Source: JBFWQM01 sp050249455
Lineage (GTDB): Bacteria; Pseudomonadota; Alphaproteobacteria; MPNO01; VGEU01
Assembly: GCA_050249455.1 (NCBI GenBank)
Contig: JBFWQM010000014.1
Location: forward strand, 1-42,509
DNA length: 42,509 bases
Reading direction: 5' to 3'
In this document: one piece after another, positions 17,377 through 28,005 of the stretch
How the letters are laid out: every line of letters begins with the position of its first letter
How positions within the stretch are numbered: position 1 is the stretch's first letter
The notes under the pieces: generated by a model
Told to the model about the DNA's origin: nothing
What the model saw: only the letters and a program-made list of their open reading frames with translations
The model's database searches: none
Position numbers and translations under genes: made by a program

Positions 17377-17795
17377 ACCGGCTCGACTCTGTGATCCGCC
17401 TGCACCGCTGGAAGCTCGACGAGCAGCGGCGCAAGCTCGCCGACCTCGAAGTGCTGCGTCAGAAGTTCATCGACCAGCGCCGCCGCCTCGACGACGAGGT
17501 GACGGCCGAATCGGCGCTGGTCGCCGGGTCGGTGGATGCCCGCGCCACGTTGGGGCCGTACCTCGATGCCGCGCGCGCCCGCGCGGCGCGCATCGAATCG
17601 TCCACCCTGGAGGTCGCGCGCGAGATCGAGCTGACCCAGGCCGCCATCGAGGAGGCCTATCGCGAGGTCAAGTCCTACGAGCTCGCCCGCGCCGAGCAGG
17701 AACGCCGCGCCGCCAACCTGCGCGCGCGGCGCGAGCAGTACGCGCTGGACGAGATGGCGCTCGCCATGCGCCGCCGCGGCGCCCCGGCGGCGTAG
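17373..17795 (+). CDS. fliJ: Flagellar export chaperone FliJ
   Basis: A 140-residue, almost entirely helical and strongly charged protein (MNRLDSVIRLHRWKLDEQRR and onward), matching the FliJ antiparallel coiled coil in size and composition. FliJ links FliI to FlhA and recycles chaperones. Sequence conservation in this family is low, so the call rests mainly on size, coiled coil and the ATGA overlap with fliI. GGAAGGAC precedes the ATG. Confidence 0.88.
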   Translation: MNRLDSVIRLHRWKLDEQRRKLADLEVLRQKFIDQRRRLDDEVTAESALVAGSVDARATLGPYLDAARARAARIESSTLEVAREIELTQAAIEEAYREVKSYELARAEQERRAANLRARREQYALDEMALAMRRRGAPAA

Positions 17796-17841
17796 GCCGC
17801 CGACCGGACTCGATCCCAAACGATTGCCGTGCGGCGAGACC

Positions 17842-17860
17842 GGCGGGTCTCAGACCCGCC
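17842..17860. terminator. GC hairpin between convergent fliJ and flhG
   Basis: GGCGGGT-CTCAG-ACCCGCC, a perfect seven-base stem (extendable to nine) in the 104-base gap between two converging genes. There is no T-tract, so it may act as a weak bidirectional terminator or only as a stable 3' end. Confidence 0.4.
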
Positions 17861-17899
17861 AGTGTCGCCGTCGCACAGGCGCCGCCGGCGCCGGCGCGC

Positions 17900-18691
17900 T
17901 CAGCCGCGCGCCGCGACCTCGCGCGCGATGGCCTCGACGTCCTCGGCGGCGGCGGTGTTGGGGGAACGGGTCAGGGTGGCGGCCTGGTTGCGGATGCTCT
18001 CGCGCACCCGCGGGTCGCGGCGGATCACGCCGGCCAGCCGCGGCGTCAGCTTCAGGAACGTCTCGCACGCCTTGCGCAGGGTCTCATAGGTGGCACGGCC
18101 GGCGCGCGCGTCGGGCGCCAGGTTGACCACGATCGCGAAGTCGGTGTCGCGGTGCGAGGCCGACAGCACCTTGATGAAGGCGTAGGCGTCGGTGATCGCG
18201 GTCGGCTCGTCGGTGGTCACCACCATGCAGGTGCCGACCGCGGTGGCGAAGCTGCGCACCGCCCAATCGACGCCGGCGCCGAGATCGACCACCGCGTGGT
18301 CGTAGCCGCGCGCCAGCACGAACAGCCGGTCGCGCAGCGCGCTGACCCGGTCGGGCTGCAGCCCGGCCAGCCCGCCGTTGCCCGACTGGCCGGCGATGAT
18401 GTCGAAGCCGCCAGGTTCGTAGTGCGTCACAGCATCCTTCAGGTCGATCCGGCCGGCGATCACCTGGCCCAGGTCGTGGCGCGGCGACAGGCCGAGCTGG
18501 ATGTCGACGTTGGCGAGCCCGAGGTCGCCGTCGAACAGCACCACCCGCCGGCCGGCGCGCGCCAGCGCGTGCGCCAGGGTGACGGAGAACCAGGTCTTGC
18601 CGACGCCGCCCTTGCCGGAGGCGACGGCGAGCACGTTGCGCCCCTGGACCCGGCTCGTCGGGTGGGCGGCGAGGGTCGAACGGGGGATCAT
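17900..18691 (-). CDS. flhG: MinD/ParA-like ATPase FlhG (flagellar number regulator)
   Basis: 263-residue P-loop ATPase with the deviant Walker A SGKGGVGKTWFSV (about 25-37), LFDGDLGLANVDIQLGL (switch I/Walker A') and VVDLGAG for Walker B. The family includes FlhG/FleN/YlxH, which set flagellar number by regulating FlhF, and the location after flhF decides the name. The start overlaps the flhF stop (TGATG). The FlhF-activating DQAxxLR motif of other FlhG proteins is not evident at the N-terminus. It is the last gene of the fliF operon. Confidence 0.92.
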   Translation of the reverse strand: MIPRSTLAAHPTSRVQGRNVLAVASGKGGVGKTWFSVTLAHALARAGRRVVLFDGDLGLANVDIQLGLSPRHDLGQVIAGRIDLKDAVTHYEPGGFDIIAGQSGNGGLAGLQPDRVSALRDRLFVLARGYDHAVVDLGAGVDWAVRSFATAVGTCMVVTTDEPTAITDAYAFIKVLSASHRDTDFAIVVNLAPDARAGRATYETLRKACETFLKLTPRLAGVIRRDPRVRESIRNQAATLTRSPNTAAAEDVEAIAREVAARG

Positions 18692-19659
18692 CAGGCGGCC
18701 TCCGCGGAAGAGTTGCCGGCGGCGCGTGTCAGCGGGTCGCGCATCAGCAGCCGGGCGAACGAGAGCGGGTTGAGTGGGGCGAGCCCCTGGGCGACGTGCG
18801 GCGTGATGCCGACGTCGGCGAACATCAGCGCGCCGCCGTCGGCGGCGCCGAGCATGCCGCCGAAGCGGCGGGCGGCATCGAGCCGGGCGGTGATCATCCG
18901 CCGCGGCCGCAGCCGGCGGAACGCGGCGGCGACGTCGGCAGCCTCGATCGCGTCGAGGCCGGCGGGCAGCACCAGCACCGGCTCAGCGTCGGCGGCGTCG
19001 AGCAGCGCGGCGAGCCCGTCAAGGTCGCCCGCCGAGAACGGGTTGACGCCCGGGGTGTCGACCATGATGCAGGTCGCCTCGCGCGACGCGCGCGCATGGC
19101 GGGCCAGCGTGGCGGCGTCTTCCGCGACCTTGAGGTCGATGCCGAGGATGCGGGTGAATCCGGCGAGCTGGTCGATGCCGCCGGCCTTGGCGCCGTCTGC
19201 GGTGATCACCGCGGCGGCGGCGCCGGCCAGCCGGGCGCGCGCCGCGAGTTTGGCGACTGTGACGGTCTTGCCGCTGCCGGGCGGGCCGATCAGGGCCATC
19301 GCGCGCGGCGCGGTGTCGTCGATCGGCGCGAACCGGTACTCCGCGTCGAGCGCGCCGGCGAGCGCCTTCAGCGGCTCGTCGATGCCGAGCTCGGCGGCGC
19401 GGCGCACCAGCCGGCCGGCGATCTCCAGCGGCGCGCCGTGATACTCCAGCATCCGGTTGAGGACGACGTCGGCGCTCTCGGCAGGCGGCGCCAGCGGCGG
19501 CGCGGCGGACGGCTCGTCGCCGTCGAGCGCGGCGACGACGCGCACGCGCCCCGACGGCTCCTCCTGGGTGGAGACGATAATCGCATCGTCGCCGAGAGCG
19601 GCGCGCACGTCGCGCATCGCCTCGGCCATCGTGGACCCGATGAAGGTGCGCAGGCGCAT
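18691..19659 (-). CDS. flhF: SRP-type GTPase FlhF
   Basis: Signal-recognition-particle family GTPase that marks the site of flagellar assembly. 322 residues. A short N-terminal B-like region begins MRLRTFIGSTMAEAMRDVRA and includes GDDAIIVSTQ. An N domain follows, then the G domain with GPPGSGKT at 125-132, ADGAKAGGIDQLAGF near 154-168 and VDTPGVN at 200-206. It is shorter than many FlhF proteins, mostly because the B region is reduced. It lies three bases after flhA and overlaps flhG, so the three are one unit. Confidence 0.94.
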   Translation of the reverse strand: MRLRTFIGSTMAEAMRDVRAALGDDAIIVSTQEEPSGRVRVVAALDGDEPSAAPPLAPPAESADVVLNRMLEYHGAPLEIAGRLVRRAAELGIDEPLKALAGALDAEYRFAPIDDTAPRAMALIGPPGSGKTVTVAKLAARARLAGAAAAVITADGAKAGGIDQLAGFTRILGIDLKVAEDAATLARHARASREATCIMVDTPGVNPFSAGDLDGLAALLDAADAEPVLVLPAGLDAIEAADVAAAFRRLRPRRMITARLDAARRFGGMLGAADGGALMFADVGITPHVAQGLAPLNPLSFARLLMRDPLTRAAGNSSAEAA

Positions 19660-19662
19660 GGA

Positions 19663-21792
19663 TCAGATCTGCCCCAAGGTCTTGATCTTGACCTTCGCGT
19701 GGATCTCGTTCTGCGACATCACCATGGTGGACGGCCGGAATCGCTCGACGATCGAGCGCACATAGGGCCGGATCGCCGGGCTGGTGAGCAGCGCCGGGCT
19801 TTCGCCCATCATGGCGAAGCGGTCGAAGGTCTCGCGCACCTTGGCGATGAACTCCTGCAGCCGGCTCGGCGGCAGCGCGAGCTGGCGCTCCTCGCCCTGG
19901 CCGATCAGCGCCTCGGCGAAGCGCTGCTCCCATTCCGGCGACAGCATGACCAGCGGCACGATGCCGGCCTCGTTCAGCGCCGCGTAGCTGATCTGGCGCG
20001 ACAGCCGGGCGCGCACGTGCTCGGTGATCAGCGCGGTGTTGCGGGTGAAGCCGCACGCCTCCGAGACGCCTTCCAGGATCGTCGGCAGGTCGCGGATCGA
20101 GACGCGCTCCTGCAACAGCGCCTTCAGCACCCGCTGGATGCCGCCGACCGCGATCTGCGACGGCACGATGTCGTCGATCAGCTTCTTGTGCTCGCGCCCC
20201 AGCTCGTCGAGCAGCTTCTGCGTCTCGGCGTAGGACAGGAGCTCCGCCATGTTGTCGCGGATCACCTCGGTCAGGTGGGTGGTGATGACGGTGGCGGCGT
20301 CCACCACGGTGTAGCCGCGGAAGTTCGCCTCCTCGCGATGGCTCTCGTTGACCCACATCGCCGGCAGGCCGAAGGTCGGCTCGATCGTCGCCTCGCCGGG
20401 CAGGGAGATCTTCTCGCCGCGCGGGTCCATGACCAGCAGCATCGACGGCTTCACCTCGCCCCGACCGGCCTCGATCTCCTTGATCCGGATGACGTAAATG
20501 TTGGCGGGAAGCTGCATGTTGTCCTGGATGCGCACCGCCGGCAGCACGAAGCCGACCTCGTTGGCGAGCTGGCGCCGCAACCCCTTGATCTGGTCGGTCA
20601 GCAGGGTGCCGTTCTGCGCGTTGACCAGCGCGAGCAGCGCATAGCCGAGCTCGATGCGCACCTCGTCCACCTGCAGCGCGGCGGCGATGGGCTCCTCCGC
20701 CGCCGGCTGCGCGTCGGGCGCCGCCGCGGCTTCGCGCACCGCCGCCTCCTGCGCCTGGGTCCTGCGCATATGCCAGGCCAGGCCGCCGGTGGCGCCGGCC
20801 AGCAGCAGGAACGGCAGCATGGGGATGCCGGGCAGCAGCGCGACCGAGGCCATCACGAAGGACGACAGGCCGAGCGCGCTGGGATAGCCGCCGAGCTGGC
20901 TGAACAGGGCCTTTTCCGCCGAGCCGGTGGTGCCGGCCTTCGACACCAGCATGCCGGCGGCGGTGGAGACGATCAGCGCCGGGATCTGGGTGATCAGGCC
21001 GTCGCCGACCGTCAGCACGGTGTAGGAGTGGGCGGCCTGGGCGAGGCTCAGGTTCATCTGCGCCACGCCGATGATGATGCCGCCGACGATGTTGATCAGC
21101 GTGATGATCAGCCCGGCGATCGCGTCGCCGCGCACGAACTTGGCGGCGCCGTCCATCGAGCCGAAGAAGGAGCTCTCGTCCTCCAGCTCCTTGCGCCGGC
21201 GCCGCGCCTCGCCCTCGTCGATCAGGCCGGCCGAAAGATCGGCGTCGATCGCCATCTGCTTGCCCGGCATCGCATCGAGGGAGAACCGCGCCCCGACCTC
21301 GGCGATGCGGCCGGAACCCTTGGTGATGACGACGAAGTTCACCAGGACCAGGATCGAGAACACAATGATCCCGATCACGAAGTTGCCGCCCATCACGAAG
21401 TCGCCGAACGCCTGGATGACCGAGCCGGCGGCGTCCGTCCCTTCGTGGCCGTGGGCGAGGATCAAACGCGTCGAGGCGAGGTTGAGCGCCAGCCGCAGGA
21501 CGGTCGATACCAGCAGGACGGTGGGGAACGAGCTGAAGTCGAGCGGGCGCTGGATGAACAGCGCCGTCATCAGGATCAGGACGGAGAAGGTCAGCGAGAT
21601 CGCGAGGCAGAAGTCGAGCAGCCACTTGGGCATCGGCAGGATGAGCACCACCAGGATGCTCATCAACGCCAGCGCGAACGCGATGTCGCCGCGCCGCGCG
21701 ATGGCGCCGACGTGCTTCAGGCCGCCGAAGCCGGACAGCGCGGCACCGCCGCCCGTGGCGACCGCGATCTCGCGGCCGTTGGAGTCAGCCAT
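19663..21792 (-). CDS. flhA: Flagellar export gate protein FlhA
   Basis: Inner-membrane export gate component, 709 residues, the usual length. After a short N-terminal tail about eight membrane segments occupy roughly residues 30-330. PKWLLDFCLAISLTFSVLIL is the first pair and RLALNLASTRLIL the conserved FHIPEP-family signature. The large cytoplasmic domain (about 350-700) binds chaperone-substrate complexes and contains PAVRIQDNMQLPANIYVIRI and VVDAATVITTHLTEVIRDN. It is in the fliF operon, 29 bases after flbD. Confidence 0.97.
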   Translation of the reverse strand: MADSNGREIAVATGGGAALSGFGGLKHVGAIARRGDIAFALALMSILVVLILPMPKWLLDFCLAISLTFSVLILMTALFIQRPLDFSSFPTVLLVSTVLRLALNLASTRLILAHGHEGTDAAGSVIQAFGDFVMGGNFVIGIIVFSILVLVNFVVITKGSGRIAEVGARFSLDAMPGKQMAIDADLSAGLIDEGEARRRRKELEDESSFFGSMDGAAKFVRGDAIAGLIITLINIVGGIIIGVAQMNLSLAQAAHSYTVLTVGDGLITQIPALIVSTAAGMLVSKAGTTGSAEKALFSQLGGYPSALGLSSFVMASVALLPGIPMLPFLLLAGATGGLAWHMRRTQAQEAAVREAAAAPDAQPAAEEPIAAALQVDEVRIELGYALLALVNAQNGTLLTDQIKGLRRQLANEVGFVLPAVRIQDNMQLPANIYVIRIKEIEAGRGEVKPSMLLVMDPRGEKISLPGEATIEPTFGLPAMWVNESHREEANFRGYTVVDAATVITTHLTEVIRDNMAELLSYAETQKLLDELGREHKKLIDDIVPSQIAVGGIQRVLKALLQERVSIRDLPTILEGVSEACGFTRNTALITEHVRARLSRQISYAALNEAGIVPLVMLSPEWEQRFAEALIGQGEERQLALPPSRLQEFIAKVRETFDRFAMMGESPALLTSPAIRPYVRSIVERFRPSTMVMSQNEIHAKVKIKTLGQI

Positions 21793-21821
21793 GCATCAGG
21801 CCCCTGATCCGCGGCGGCGGC

Positions 21822-23201
<1,380 letters not shown>

Positions 23202-23232
23202 CGAACTCAGTCCTTATGCTCGGGCGTGCGTG

Positions 23233-24075
23233 TCAGTCGAAGTGGCGCACCCGCTCGGCGGGCGGCAGGATGGCGTTGATCATCATCTCGAGATGACGCG
23301 GATTCTCCTGCTGCGCCATCGAGATGGCGGCCGCGACGCAGAGATCGACGATCTCCGCATCGTCGTCGGCGATCCGCTCCATTTTCGCCGCCAGCGGCGA
23401 GAACAGCATGCAGGCCAGGATCGCGCCGTAGAACGTGGTCAGCAGCGCCACCGCCATCGCCGGGCCGATCGACGCCGGGTTGTCGAGGTGGGCGAGCATC
23501 TGGACCAGGCCGATCAGCGTGCCGATCAGGCCCATCGCCGGCGCCACCTCGGCCGCCTTGCGCAGGACGCCGGCGCTGCGGCCGTGCCGCGCGGTCATCT
23601 CGGCGGCGTCGCGCTCCAGCACGCGCCTGATCTCGTCGGCCGTCAGGCCTTCGACCACCATGCGCAGCGCCTGCTCCGCGAACGGATGGCGCAGGCCGTC
23701 GGCGCTGGCGCGCTCCAGCGCGATCAGTCCCTGGCGCCGGGCGATGTGAGCGTATTCCAGCAGCTCGACGGCGATCTGCCGCGGCGTGGCGAGCGAGCGG
23801 ACCAGCACCTTCGCCGTCTCGCGGAAGGCCGTGGCGAAGTCGCCGAGGGAGTAGGAAACCAGCGTCACGCCGACCGTGCCGCCGATGACGATGAAGATCG
23901 ACGGCAGGTCGATGAACGGCTTGGTCGGGCCGCCAAAGGCGATGCCCAGCGCGACGAAGCCGAACGCCGCGACCAGCCCGACGAACGTCGCCGCGTCGAA
24001 CCGGAACAGGCCCCGGCGCCGGCGCGGCGCGGCGAGCTCGGCCTGGGCGACGTCGCTCAACTGGTTACTGGCCAT
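23233..24075 (-). CDS. motA: Flagellar stator protein MotA (MotA/PomA type)
   Basis: Stator ion-channel subunit, 280 residues with four predicted membrane segments: about 29-50, 58-76, 178-200 and 206-228. LPSIFIVIGGTVGVTLVSY and AEVAPAMGLIGTLIGLVQML are the family signatures. The cytoplasmic loop between segments 2 and 3 carries the rotor-facing charged residues (ERASADGLRHPF). The shorter loop and the sequence resemble PomA-like proteins more than E. coli MotA, so the coupling ion cannot be decided. No motB/pomB follows. It sits inside the fliF-flhG operon between fliN and flbD. Confidence 0.9.
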   Translation of the reverse strand: MASNQLSDVAQAELAAPRRRRGLFRFDAATFVGLVAAFGFVALGIAFGGPTKPFIDLPSIFIVIGGTVGVTLVSYSLGDFATAFRETAKVLVRSLATPRQIAVELLEYAHIARRQGLIALERASADGLRHPFAEQALRMVVEGLTADEIRRVLERDAAEMTARHGRSAGVLRKAAEVAPAMGLIGTLIGLVQMLAHLDNPASIGPAMAVALLTTFYGAILACMLFSPLAAKMERIADDDAEIVDLCVAAAISMAQQENPRHLEMMINAILPPAERVRHFD

Positions 24076-24088
24076 CGGCGGTCTTCCC

Positions 24089-24481
24089 TCAGTGCGGCCG
24101 GTCGGACTTGATGATCTCGGTCATCGTCACGCCCAGGCGATCCTCGACGACGACCACCTCGCCGCGCGCGACCAGCCGGTTGTTGACGTAGATGTCGATC
24201 GCCTCGCCGACCTTGCGGTCGAGCTCGACCACCGCGCCGCGGCCGAGCTTCAGCAGCTGGCTCACCTGCATGTTGGCCCGGCCCAGGACGGCGGAGAGCT
24301 GCACCGGCACCTCATAGACCGCCTCCAGCTCCTTGGCGGTGCGCAGGGTCGCCGCCTCCTCCTCGACCGAGAGGAGCTGCTCGGCGTCGCCGGTCCGCGT
24401 TGCGCCGGGGTCCAGCTCGTCGAGCGCCAAGTCGCTGGTGCCCTTGCCGGGTTCGGCGGCGTCGGTATCGTTGGTGGCCAT
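24089..24481 (-). CDS. fliN: Flagellar motor switch protein FliN
   Basis: C-ring component, 130 residues: an acidic, variable N-terminus (1-50) and one SpoA domain (about 55-125) with VPVQLSAVLGRANMQVSQLL, VELDRKVGEAIDIYVNNRLV and ARGEVVVVEDRLGVTMTEII. It partners FliM and FliG and is a docking site for CheY-P and FliH. fliM is not in this window. Confidence 0.96.
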   Translation of the reverse strand: MATNDTDAAEPGKGTSDLALDELDPGATRTGDAEQLLSVEEEAATLRTAKELEAVYEVPVQLSAVLGRANMQVSQLLKLGRGAVVELDRKVGEAIDIYVNNRLVARGEVVVVEDRLGVTMTEIIKSDRPH

Positions 24482-24506
24482 CGTCTGTCCTTCGGCTCGC
24501 CGCGCG

Positions 24507-25220
24507 TCAGTGCGCGGGTGGATGGGATACGCTCTTGTCGGTGTCCGGCCCCGCCTCGCCGGCGGTCGAGTGCTGCAGGTAGCGGTCGACGATGGCGTCG
24601 ATCTCGCTCAGCGCCCGCGCGTAGCCGGTGGCGCCGCCGCCGTCGGCCCACTCGACGCGACAGTCCGGCGGCTCGATCGACGGGTCGGCCAGCAGCACGA
24701 CCTGGCCGCGGAAAGCGGCCGCGGCCGACAGCGCGTCGATGCGCTCGCGCAGCGCGTCGAGCATCGGGTCGGCGATGCGCACCACCAGCTGGGGCTCGTC
24801 GGCGGCGCGGCTGAGGCATTCCGCGACGAAGGTCTCGACCGCCTCGATCGCGTGGTCCCGCGCGATGGGGGGGACGAGCTTGCCGGTGATCGCGGTGGCG
24901 ACCGCGATGGCATCGCGGGCGTGGCTGCGGTGCGCGGCGGCGAGTTCCTGGCCGATCGCGTCGAGCCGCTTGCCGAGGGCGTCCACCGCCTTGGCGAGCT
25001 GCCGCTCGGTCGCCGCCGACGCCTCCTCGAAGCCCTTGGCGTGGCCTTCGGCGAACCCGACCTTCCGCGCGGCGGCCAGCTCGGCGGCGCTGTAGGTGGG
25101 CTCCGGCGGCGGCGGCGGCGGCTCGGGCGCCGCCTCGATGTCGGGCGCGTCCGCGGCCGCCGGGTCGGGCAGCTCCGCCTCGAAACAGGTGTCGAACGTG
25201 AACTTGCGAACCGGCGACAT
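24507..25220 (-). CDS. fliH: Flagellar assembly protein FliH
   Basis: Regulator and C-ring tether of the FliI ATPase, 237 residues. Order: an N-terminal tail, a proline run (about 34-40, EPPPPPPEP), then a glycine-spaced helix (GFAEGHAKGFEEA, about 55-67) like the GxxxG repeats of FliH. A coiled coil follows, then a C-terminal FliI-binding domain with DPSIEPPDCRVEWADGG. It is seven bases after the fliG stop. The family is weakly conserved, but the position between fliG and fliN supports it. Confidence 0.9.
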   Translation of the reverse strand: MSPVRKFTFDTCFEAELPDPAAADAPDIEAAPEPPPPPPEPTYSAAELAAARKVGFAEGHAKGFEEASAATERQLAKAVDALGKRLDAIGQELAAAHRSHARDAIAVATAITGKLVPPIARDHAIEAVETFVAECLSRAADEPQLVVRIADPMLDALRERIDALSAAAAFRGQVVLLADPSIEPPDCRVEWADGGGATGYARALSEIDAIVDRYLQHSTAGEAGPDTDKSVSHPPAH

Positions 25221-25226
25221 GGCGGC

Positions 25227-26243
25227 CTAGTACACGAGCTGGTCTTCGCCGCGGCTGTCGGCGAGCACGATCTCGCCCTGCGCCGACAGGTCCTTGGCGA
25301 TCTGGACCATGTTCATCTGCGCCTCGTCCACGTCCTTCAGGCGCACCGGGCCCATGGCGGCCATGTCCTCGCGCAGGATCTTCGCCGCGCGCTCGGACAT
25401 GTTGGAGAAGAAGAGGTCGCGCAGCGATTCCGACGCGCCCTTGAGCGCGACCGCCAGTTTGTCCTTCTCGACCCGCCGGATCAGCGTCTGGACGCCGGAC
25501 GGGTCGAGACGGCCGAGATCCTCGAACGTGAACATCAGCGCCTTGATGCGCTCGGCCGCGTCGCGGTTGCGCTCTTCCAGGGAGTTGAGGAACTTGGCTT
25601 CCGCCGCGCGGTCGAGGTTGTTGAAGATCTCGGCCATCACCTCGTGCGCGTCGCGGCGGTTGGTGCGCGCCAGGTTGCTCATGAACTCCGACCGCAGGGT
25701 CTTCTCGATGCCGTCCAGCACCTCCTTGCGCACCACCTCCATGCGCAGCATGCGCATGATGACCTCCATCGCGTAGTCGTCCGGCAGGAGCTGCAGGACA
25801 CGCGCGGAGTGGTCGGAGCGGATCTTGGACAGGACGACGGCGACGGTCTGCGGGTACTCGTTCTTGAGGTAGGCGGCCAGCACCTCCTCGTTCACGTTGC
25901 CGAGCTTGTCCCACATGGTGCGGCCGGCGGGGCCGCGGATCTCCTCCATGATGTTCTCGACGCGGTCCTTCGGCATCACCTTGAGGAGGAGCCTCTCGGT
26001 GTTCTCGTAGGAGCCGTGCAGCGGGCCGGTCGCCGAGACCTGGTCCACGAACTCGACCAGCAGCCGCTCGACGAGCGCCGAATCGATGCGGCCGAGTGCA
26101 GCCATCGACTGGGAGATATCCTTGATCTCCTCCTCGTCCATCAGCGAGAACAGCTTGACCGCCTGGTCCTCGCCGAGGGCGAGCATCAGGATGGCCGCCT
26201 TCTCGGGGCCGGTCAGTCCGCGGTAGTCGTCGCGTGCGCGCAT
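25227..26243 (-). CDS. fliG: Flagellar motor switch protein FliG
   Basis: C-ring protein that converts stator action into torque, 338 residues. N-terminal FliF-binding domain: LTGPEKAAILMLALGEDQAV. The middle-domain motif usually written EHPQ appears as EYPQ (NEYPQTVAVVL), and GMRMLR-like segments precede it. The C-terminal torque helix is ALKGASESLRDLFFSNMSER with following RAAKILREDM, keeping the alternating charged residues. It is downstream of fliF with a 15-base gap. Confidence 0.97.
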   Translation of the reverse strand: MRARDDYRGLTGPEKAAILMLALGEDQAVKLFSLMDEEEIKDISQSMAALGRIDSALVERLLVEFVDQVSATGPLHGSYENTERLLLKVMPKDRVENIMEEIRGPAGRTMWDKLGNVNEEVLAAYLKNEYPQTVAVVLSKIRSDHSARVLQLLPDDYAMEVIMRMLRMEVVRKEVLDGIEKTLRSEFMSNLARTNRRDAHEVMAEIFNNLDRAAEAKFLNSLEERNRDAAERIKALMFTFEDLGRLDPSGVQTLIRRVEKDKLAVALKGASESLRDLFFSNMSERAAKILREDMAAMGPVRLKDVDEAQMNMVQIAKDLSAQGEIVLADSRGEDQLVY

Positions 26244-26258
26244 GTCCGGTCGCCGCTA

Positions 26259-27917
26259 TCAGGTTTCCTGGTACATCCACTGGCGGATGATCGAGACCGT
26301 CTCTTCTGGATGGCGGTCCACGATCTCGAGGATCTTCTTGATGGTCGATGCCTTGACCTTGCCCTCGACCCGCGAGATGTCGATCGATTCGTCGTCGCCC
26401 GCCGCGCCGCCGCCGCCGCCGGGAATGCCGGTCGAGGACGGGCCGGTGAGCTGCGCCGGCTCGATGCTCTGGTCGGCCAGCAGCGCCTGCGCCTTCTCCT
26501 CCTCCAGCGCATTGGGCAGCGCGCTCAGCATCCGCGCCACCACGGGCCGGACGACGAGGAGGATGACGAGGACGCCGACCACGGCGAGGACGAACATCTC
26601 GGCGATGCGGAAGTAGTCCGCCTTGTTCAGGCCGAACACGGGCTCGGGCGTCTTCAGGCTGGCTTCGTCGATCGTGGCGAAGCGCAGGTTGACCACTTCC
26701 ACCGTGTCGCCGCGCTTGGCGTCGAAGCCCACCGCCGACTTCACCAGGCCGGTCAGCTTCTCCAGCTCGGCCTGATCCCGCGGCGCATAGACCGGCTTGC
26801 CGTCGACCAGCTCGTAGTTGCCGTCCACCAGCACGCCGATCGACAGCCGTCGCACCGTCCCCGCCTCGCGGACATGGCTGCGCACGGTCTTGGAGATCTC
26901 GTAGTTGACGGTCTCCTCGGTGCGGTTGCTCTGGCTGTTCGACCCGCCGGCGCCGTTGCCGTTCGCATTGGCGTTGTTGTCGGGCAGGTTGTTGGCGACC
27001 GAGACGGTGCGCTCGCTGCTGGATTCGGCGTTGCGCGCATTTTCCTCCACCGTCTGGGTGGAGCGGACGACCTGGCCGTTGGGGTCGTAGCTCTCGGCGC
27101 TCGTGGTGATTCGGTCGAAATCCATCTCGGCCGTAACCTCGGCGCGCACGCGCCCGACGCCGACCGACTGCTCCAGCAGCGTCTCGACCATCCGCTGCAG
27201 GCGCTGCTCGTGGCCGCGGCGAACCTCCTCGTTGTTGAGCGCGGCATAGTCGGCGGGGTTGTCGCTGGCCTCGCCGCGCGCGAGCAGCCGACCCATCGCG
27301 TCGATCACCGAAACCCGCGACGGCTTGAGCTGCGGCACGGCGGCCGCCACCAGATGCTGGATGGAAAGGACCTGCGTCTTCTCCAGCCGGTCGCGGCCGC
27401 GCGTCTTGATGACGACCGAGGCGCTGGGCTCCGGCTGCTGGCGGCTGAACAGCTCCCGCTTGGGCAGCACGACGTGGACGCGCGCCTCCTCGACGGAGTT
27501 GATGGCGCGGATGGTGCGCGAGAGCTCGCCCTCGAGCGCACGGACCAGGTTGACGTTCTGCATGAAGTTCGTGGTGCCGAGACCGTCGCCCTTGTCGAAG
27601 ATCTCGTAGCCGATGGAACCGCCGCGCGGCAGCCCTTCCTCCGCCATCGCCATGCGCAGCCGGAGCGCCCGGTCGCCGGGCACCATGATCATCCGGCCGC
27701 CGTCGCGCAGCTCGTAGGGGATCTTCTGCGCCTCGAGCTTGCTGACAATTCGGCTCGAATCCGACGCATCCAGGTCGCCGTAGAGCAACGCCATGTTGGT
27801 GTTGTCGAAACGGGCGGTGAGGAAGACGAAGAACGCGATCAGCCCGACGGCGACGCCCGCCATCGCGAGCAGTCTCAGCGTGCCGAGGCCCTTGAGTGTC
27901 TGAAGGAGATTCTGCAA
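26259..27917 (-). CDS. fliF: Flagellar MS-ring protein FliF
   Basis: Forms the membrane-embedded MS ring. I chose TTG 27917, which gives the family-like start (M)QNLLQTLKGLGTLRLLAM and has GGAAC ahead of it. A GTG at 27974 would add 19 residues and has no ribosome site. About 552 residues: membrane segment 1 at about 18-38, ring-building modules (YGDLDASDSSRIVSKLEAQK; RALEGELSRTIRAI; ARVHVVLPKRELF), and a flexible Asn/Gly/Ser-rich loop. A second membrane segment follows near residue 430 (MFVLAVVGVLVILLVVRPVV), then a C-terminal tail binding FliG. First gene of the long export/switch operon. Confidence 0.95.
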   Translation of the reverse strand: MQNLLQTLKGLGTLRLLAMAGVAVGLIAFFVFLTARFDNTNMALLYGDLDASDSSRIVSKLEAQKIPYELRDGGRMIMVPGDRALRLRMAMAEEGLPRGGSIGYEIFDKGDGLGTTNFMQNVNLVRALEGELSRTIRAINSVEEARVHVVLPKRELFSRQQPEPSASVVIKTRGRDRLEKTQVLSIQHLVAAAVPQLKPSRVSVIDAMGRLLARGEASDNPADYAALNNEEVRRGHEQRLQRMVETLLEQSVGVGRVRAEVTAEMDFDRITTSAESYDPNGQVVRSTQTVEENARNAESSSERTVSVANNLPDNNANANGNGAGGSNSQSNRTEETVNYEISKTVRSHVREAGTVRRLSIGVLVDGNYELVDGKPVYAPRDQAELEKLTGLVKSAVGFDAKRGDTVEVVNLRFATIDEASLKTPEPVFGLNKADYFRIAEMFVLAVVGVLVILLVVRPVVARMLSALPNALEEEKAQALLADQSIEPAQLTGPSSTGIPGGGGGAAGDDESIDISRVEGKVKASTIKKILEIVDRHPEETVSIIRQWMYQET

Positions 27918-28005
27918 GCGGCTGTTCCGAACTACGACGCGTGAGCGGCTGTCTGGGGCCCTGCGGGGCCACACGCGGAACGTAGGGTCGGTGCCGTGAA
28001 GAAGG

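Noticed and set aside
18796..21807. Plus-strand open frame of about 1000 codons over flhF and flhA
   Set aside because: Antisense shadow of flhF and flhA, with no ribosome site and no recognisable protein features.
24262..27972. Minus-strand open frame of about 1236 codons across fliN to fliF in another frame
   Set aside because: An Arg/Gly/Ala-rich frame-shifted shadow crossing four well-identified genes.
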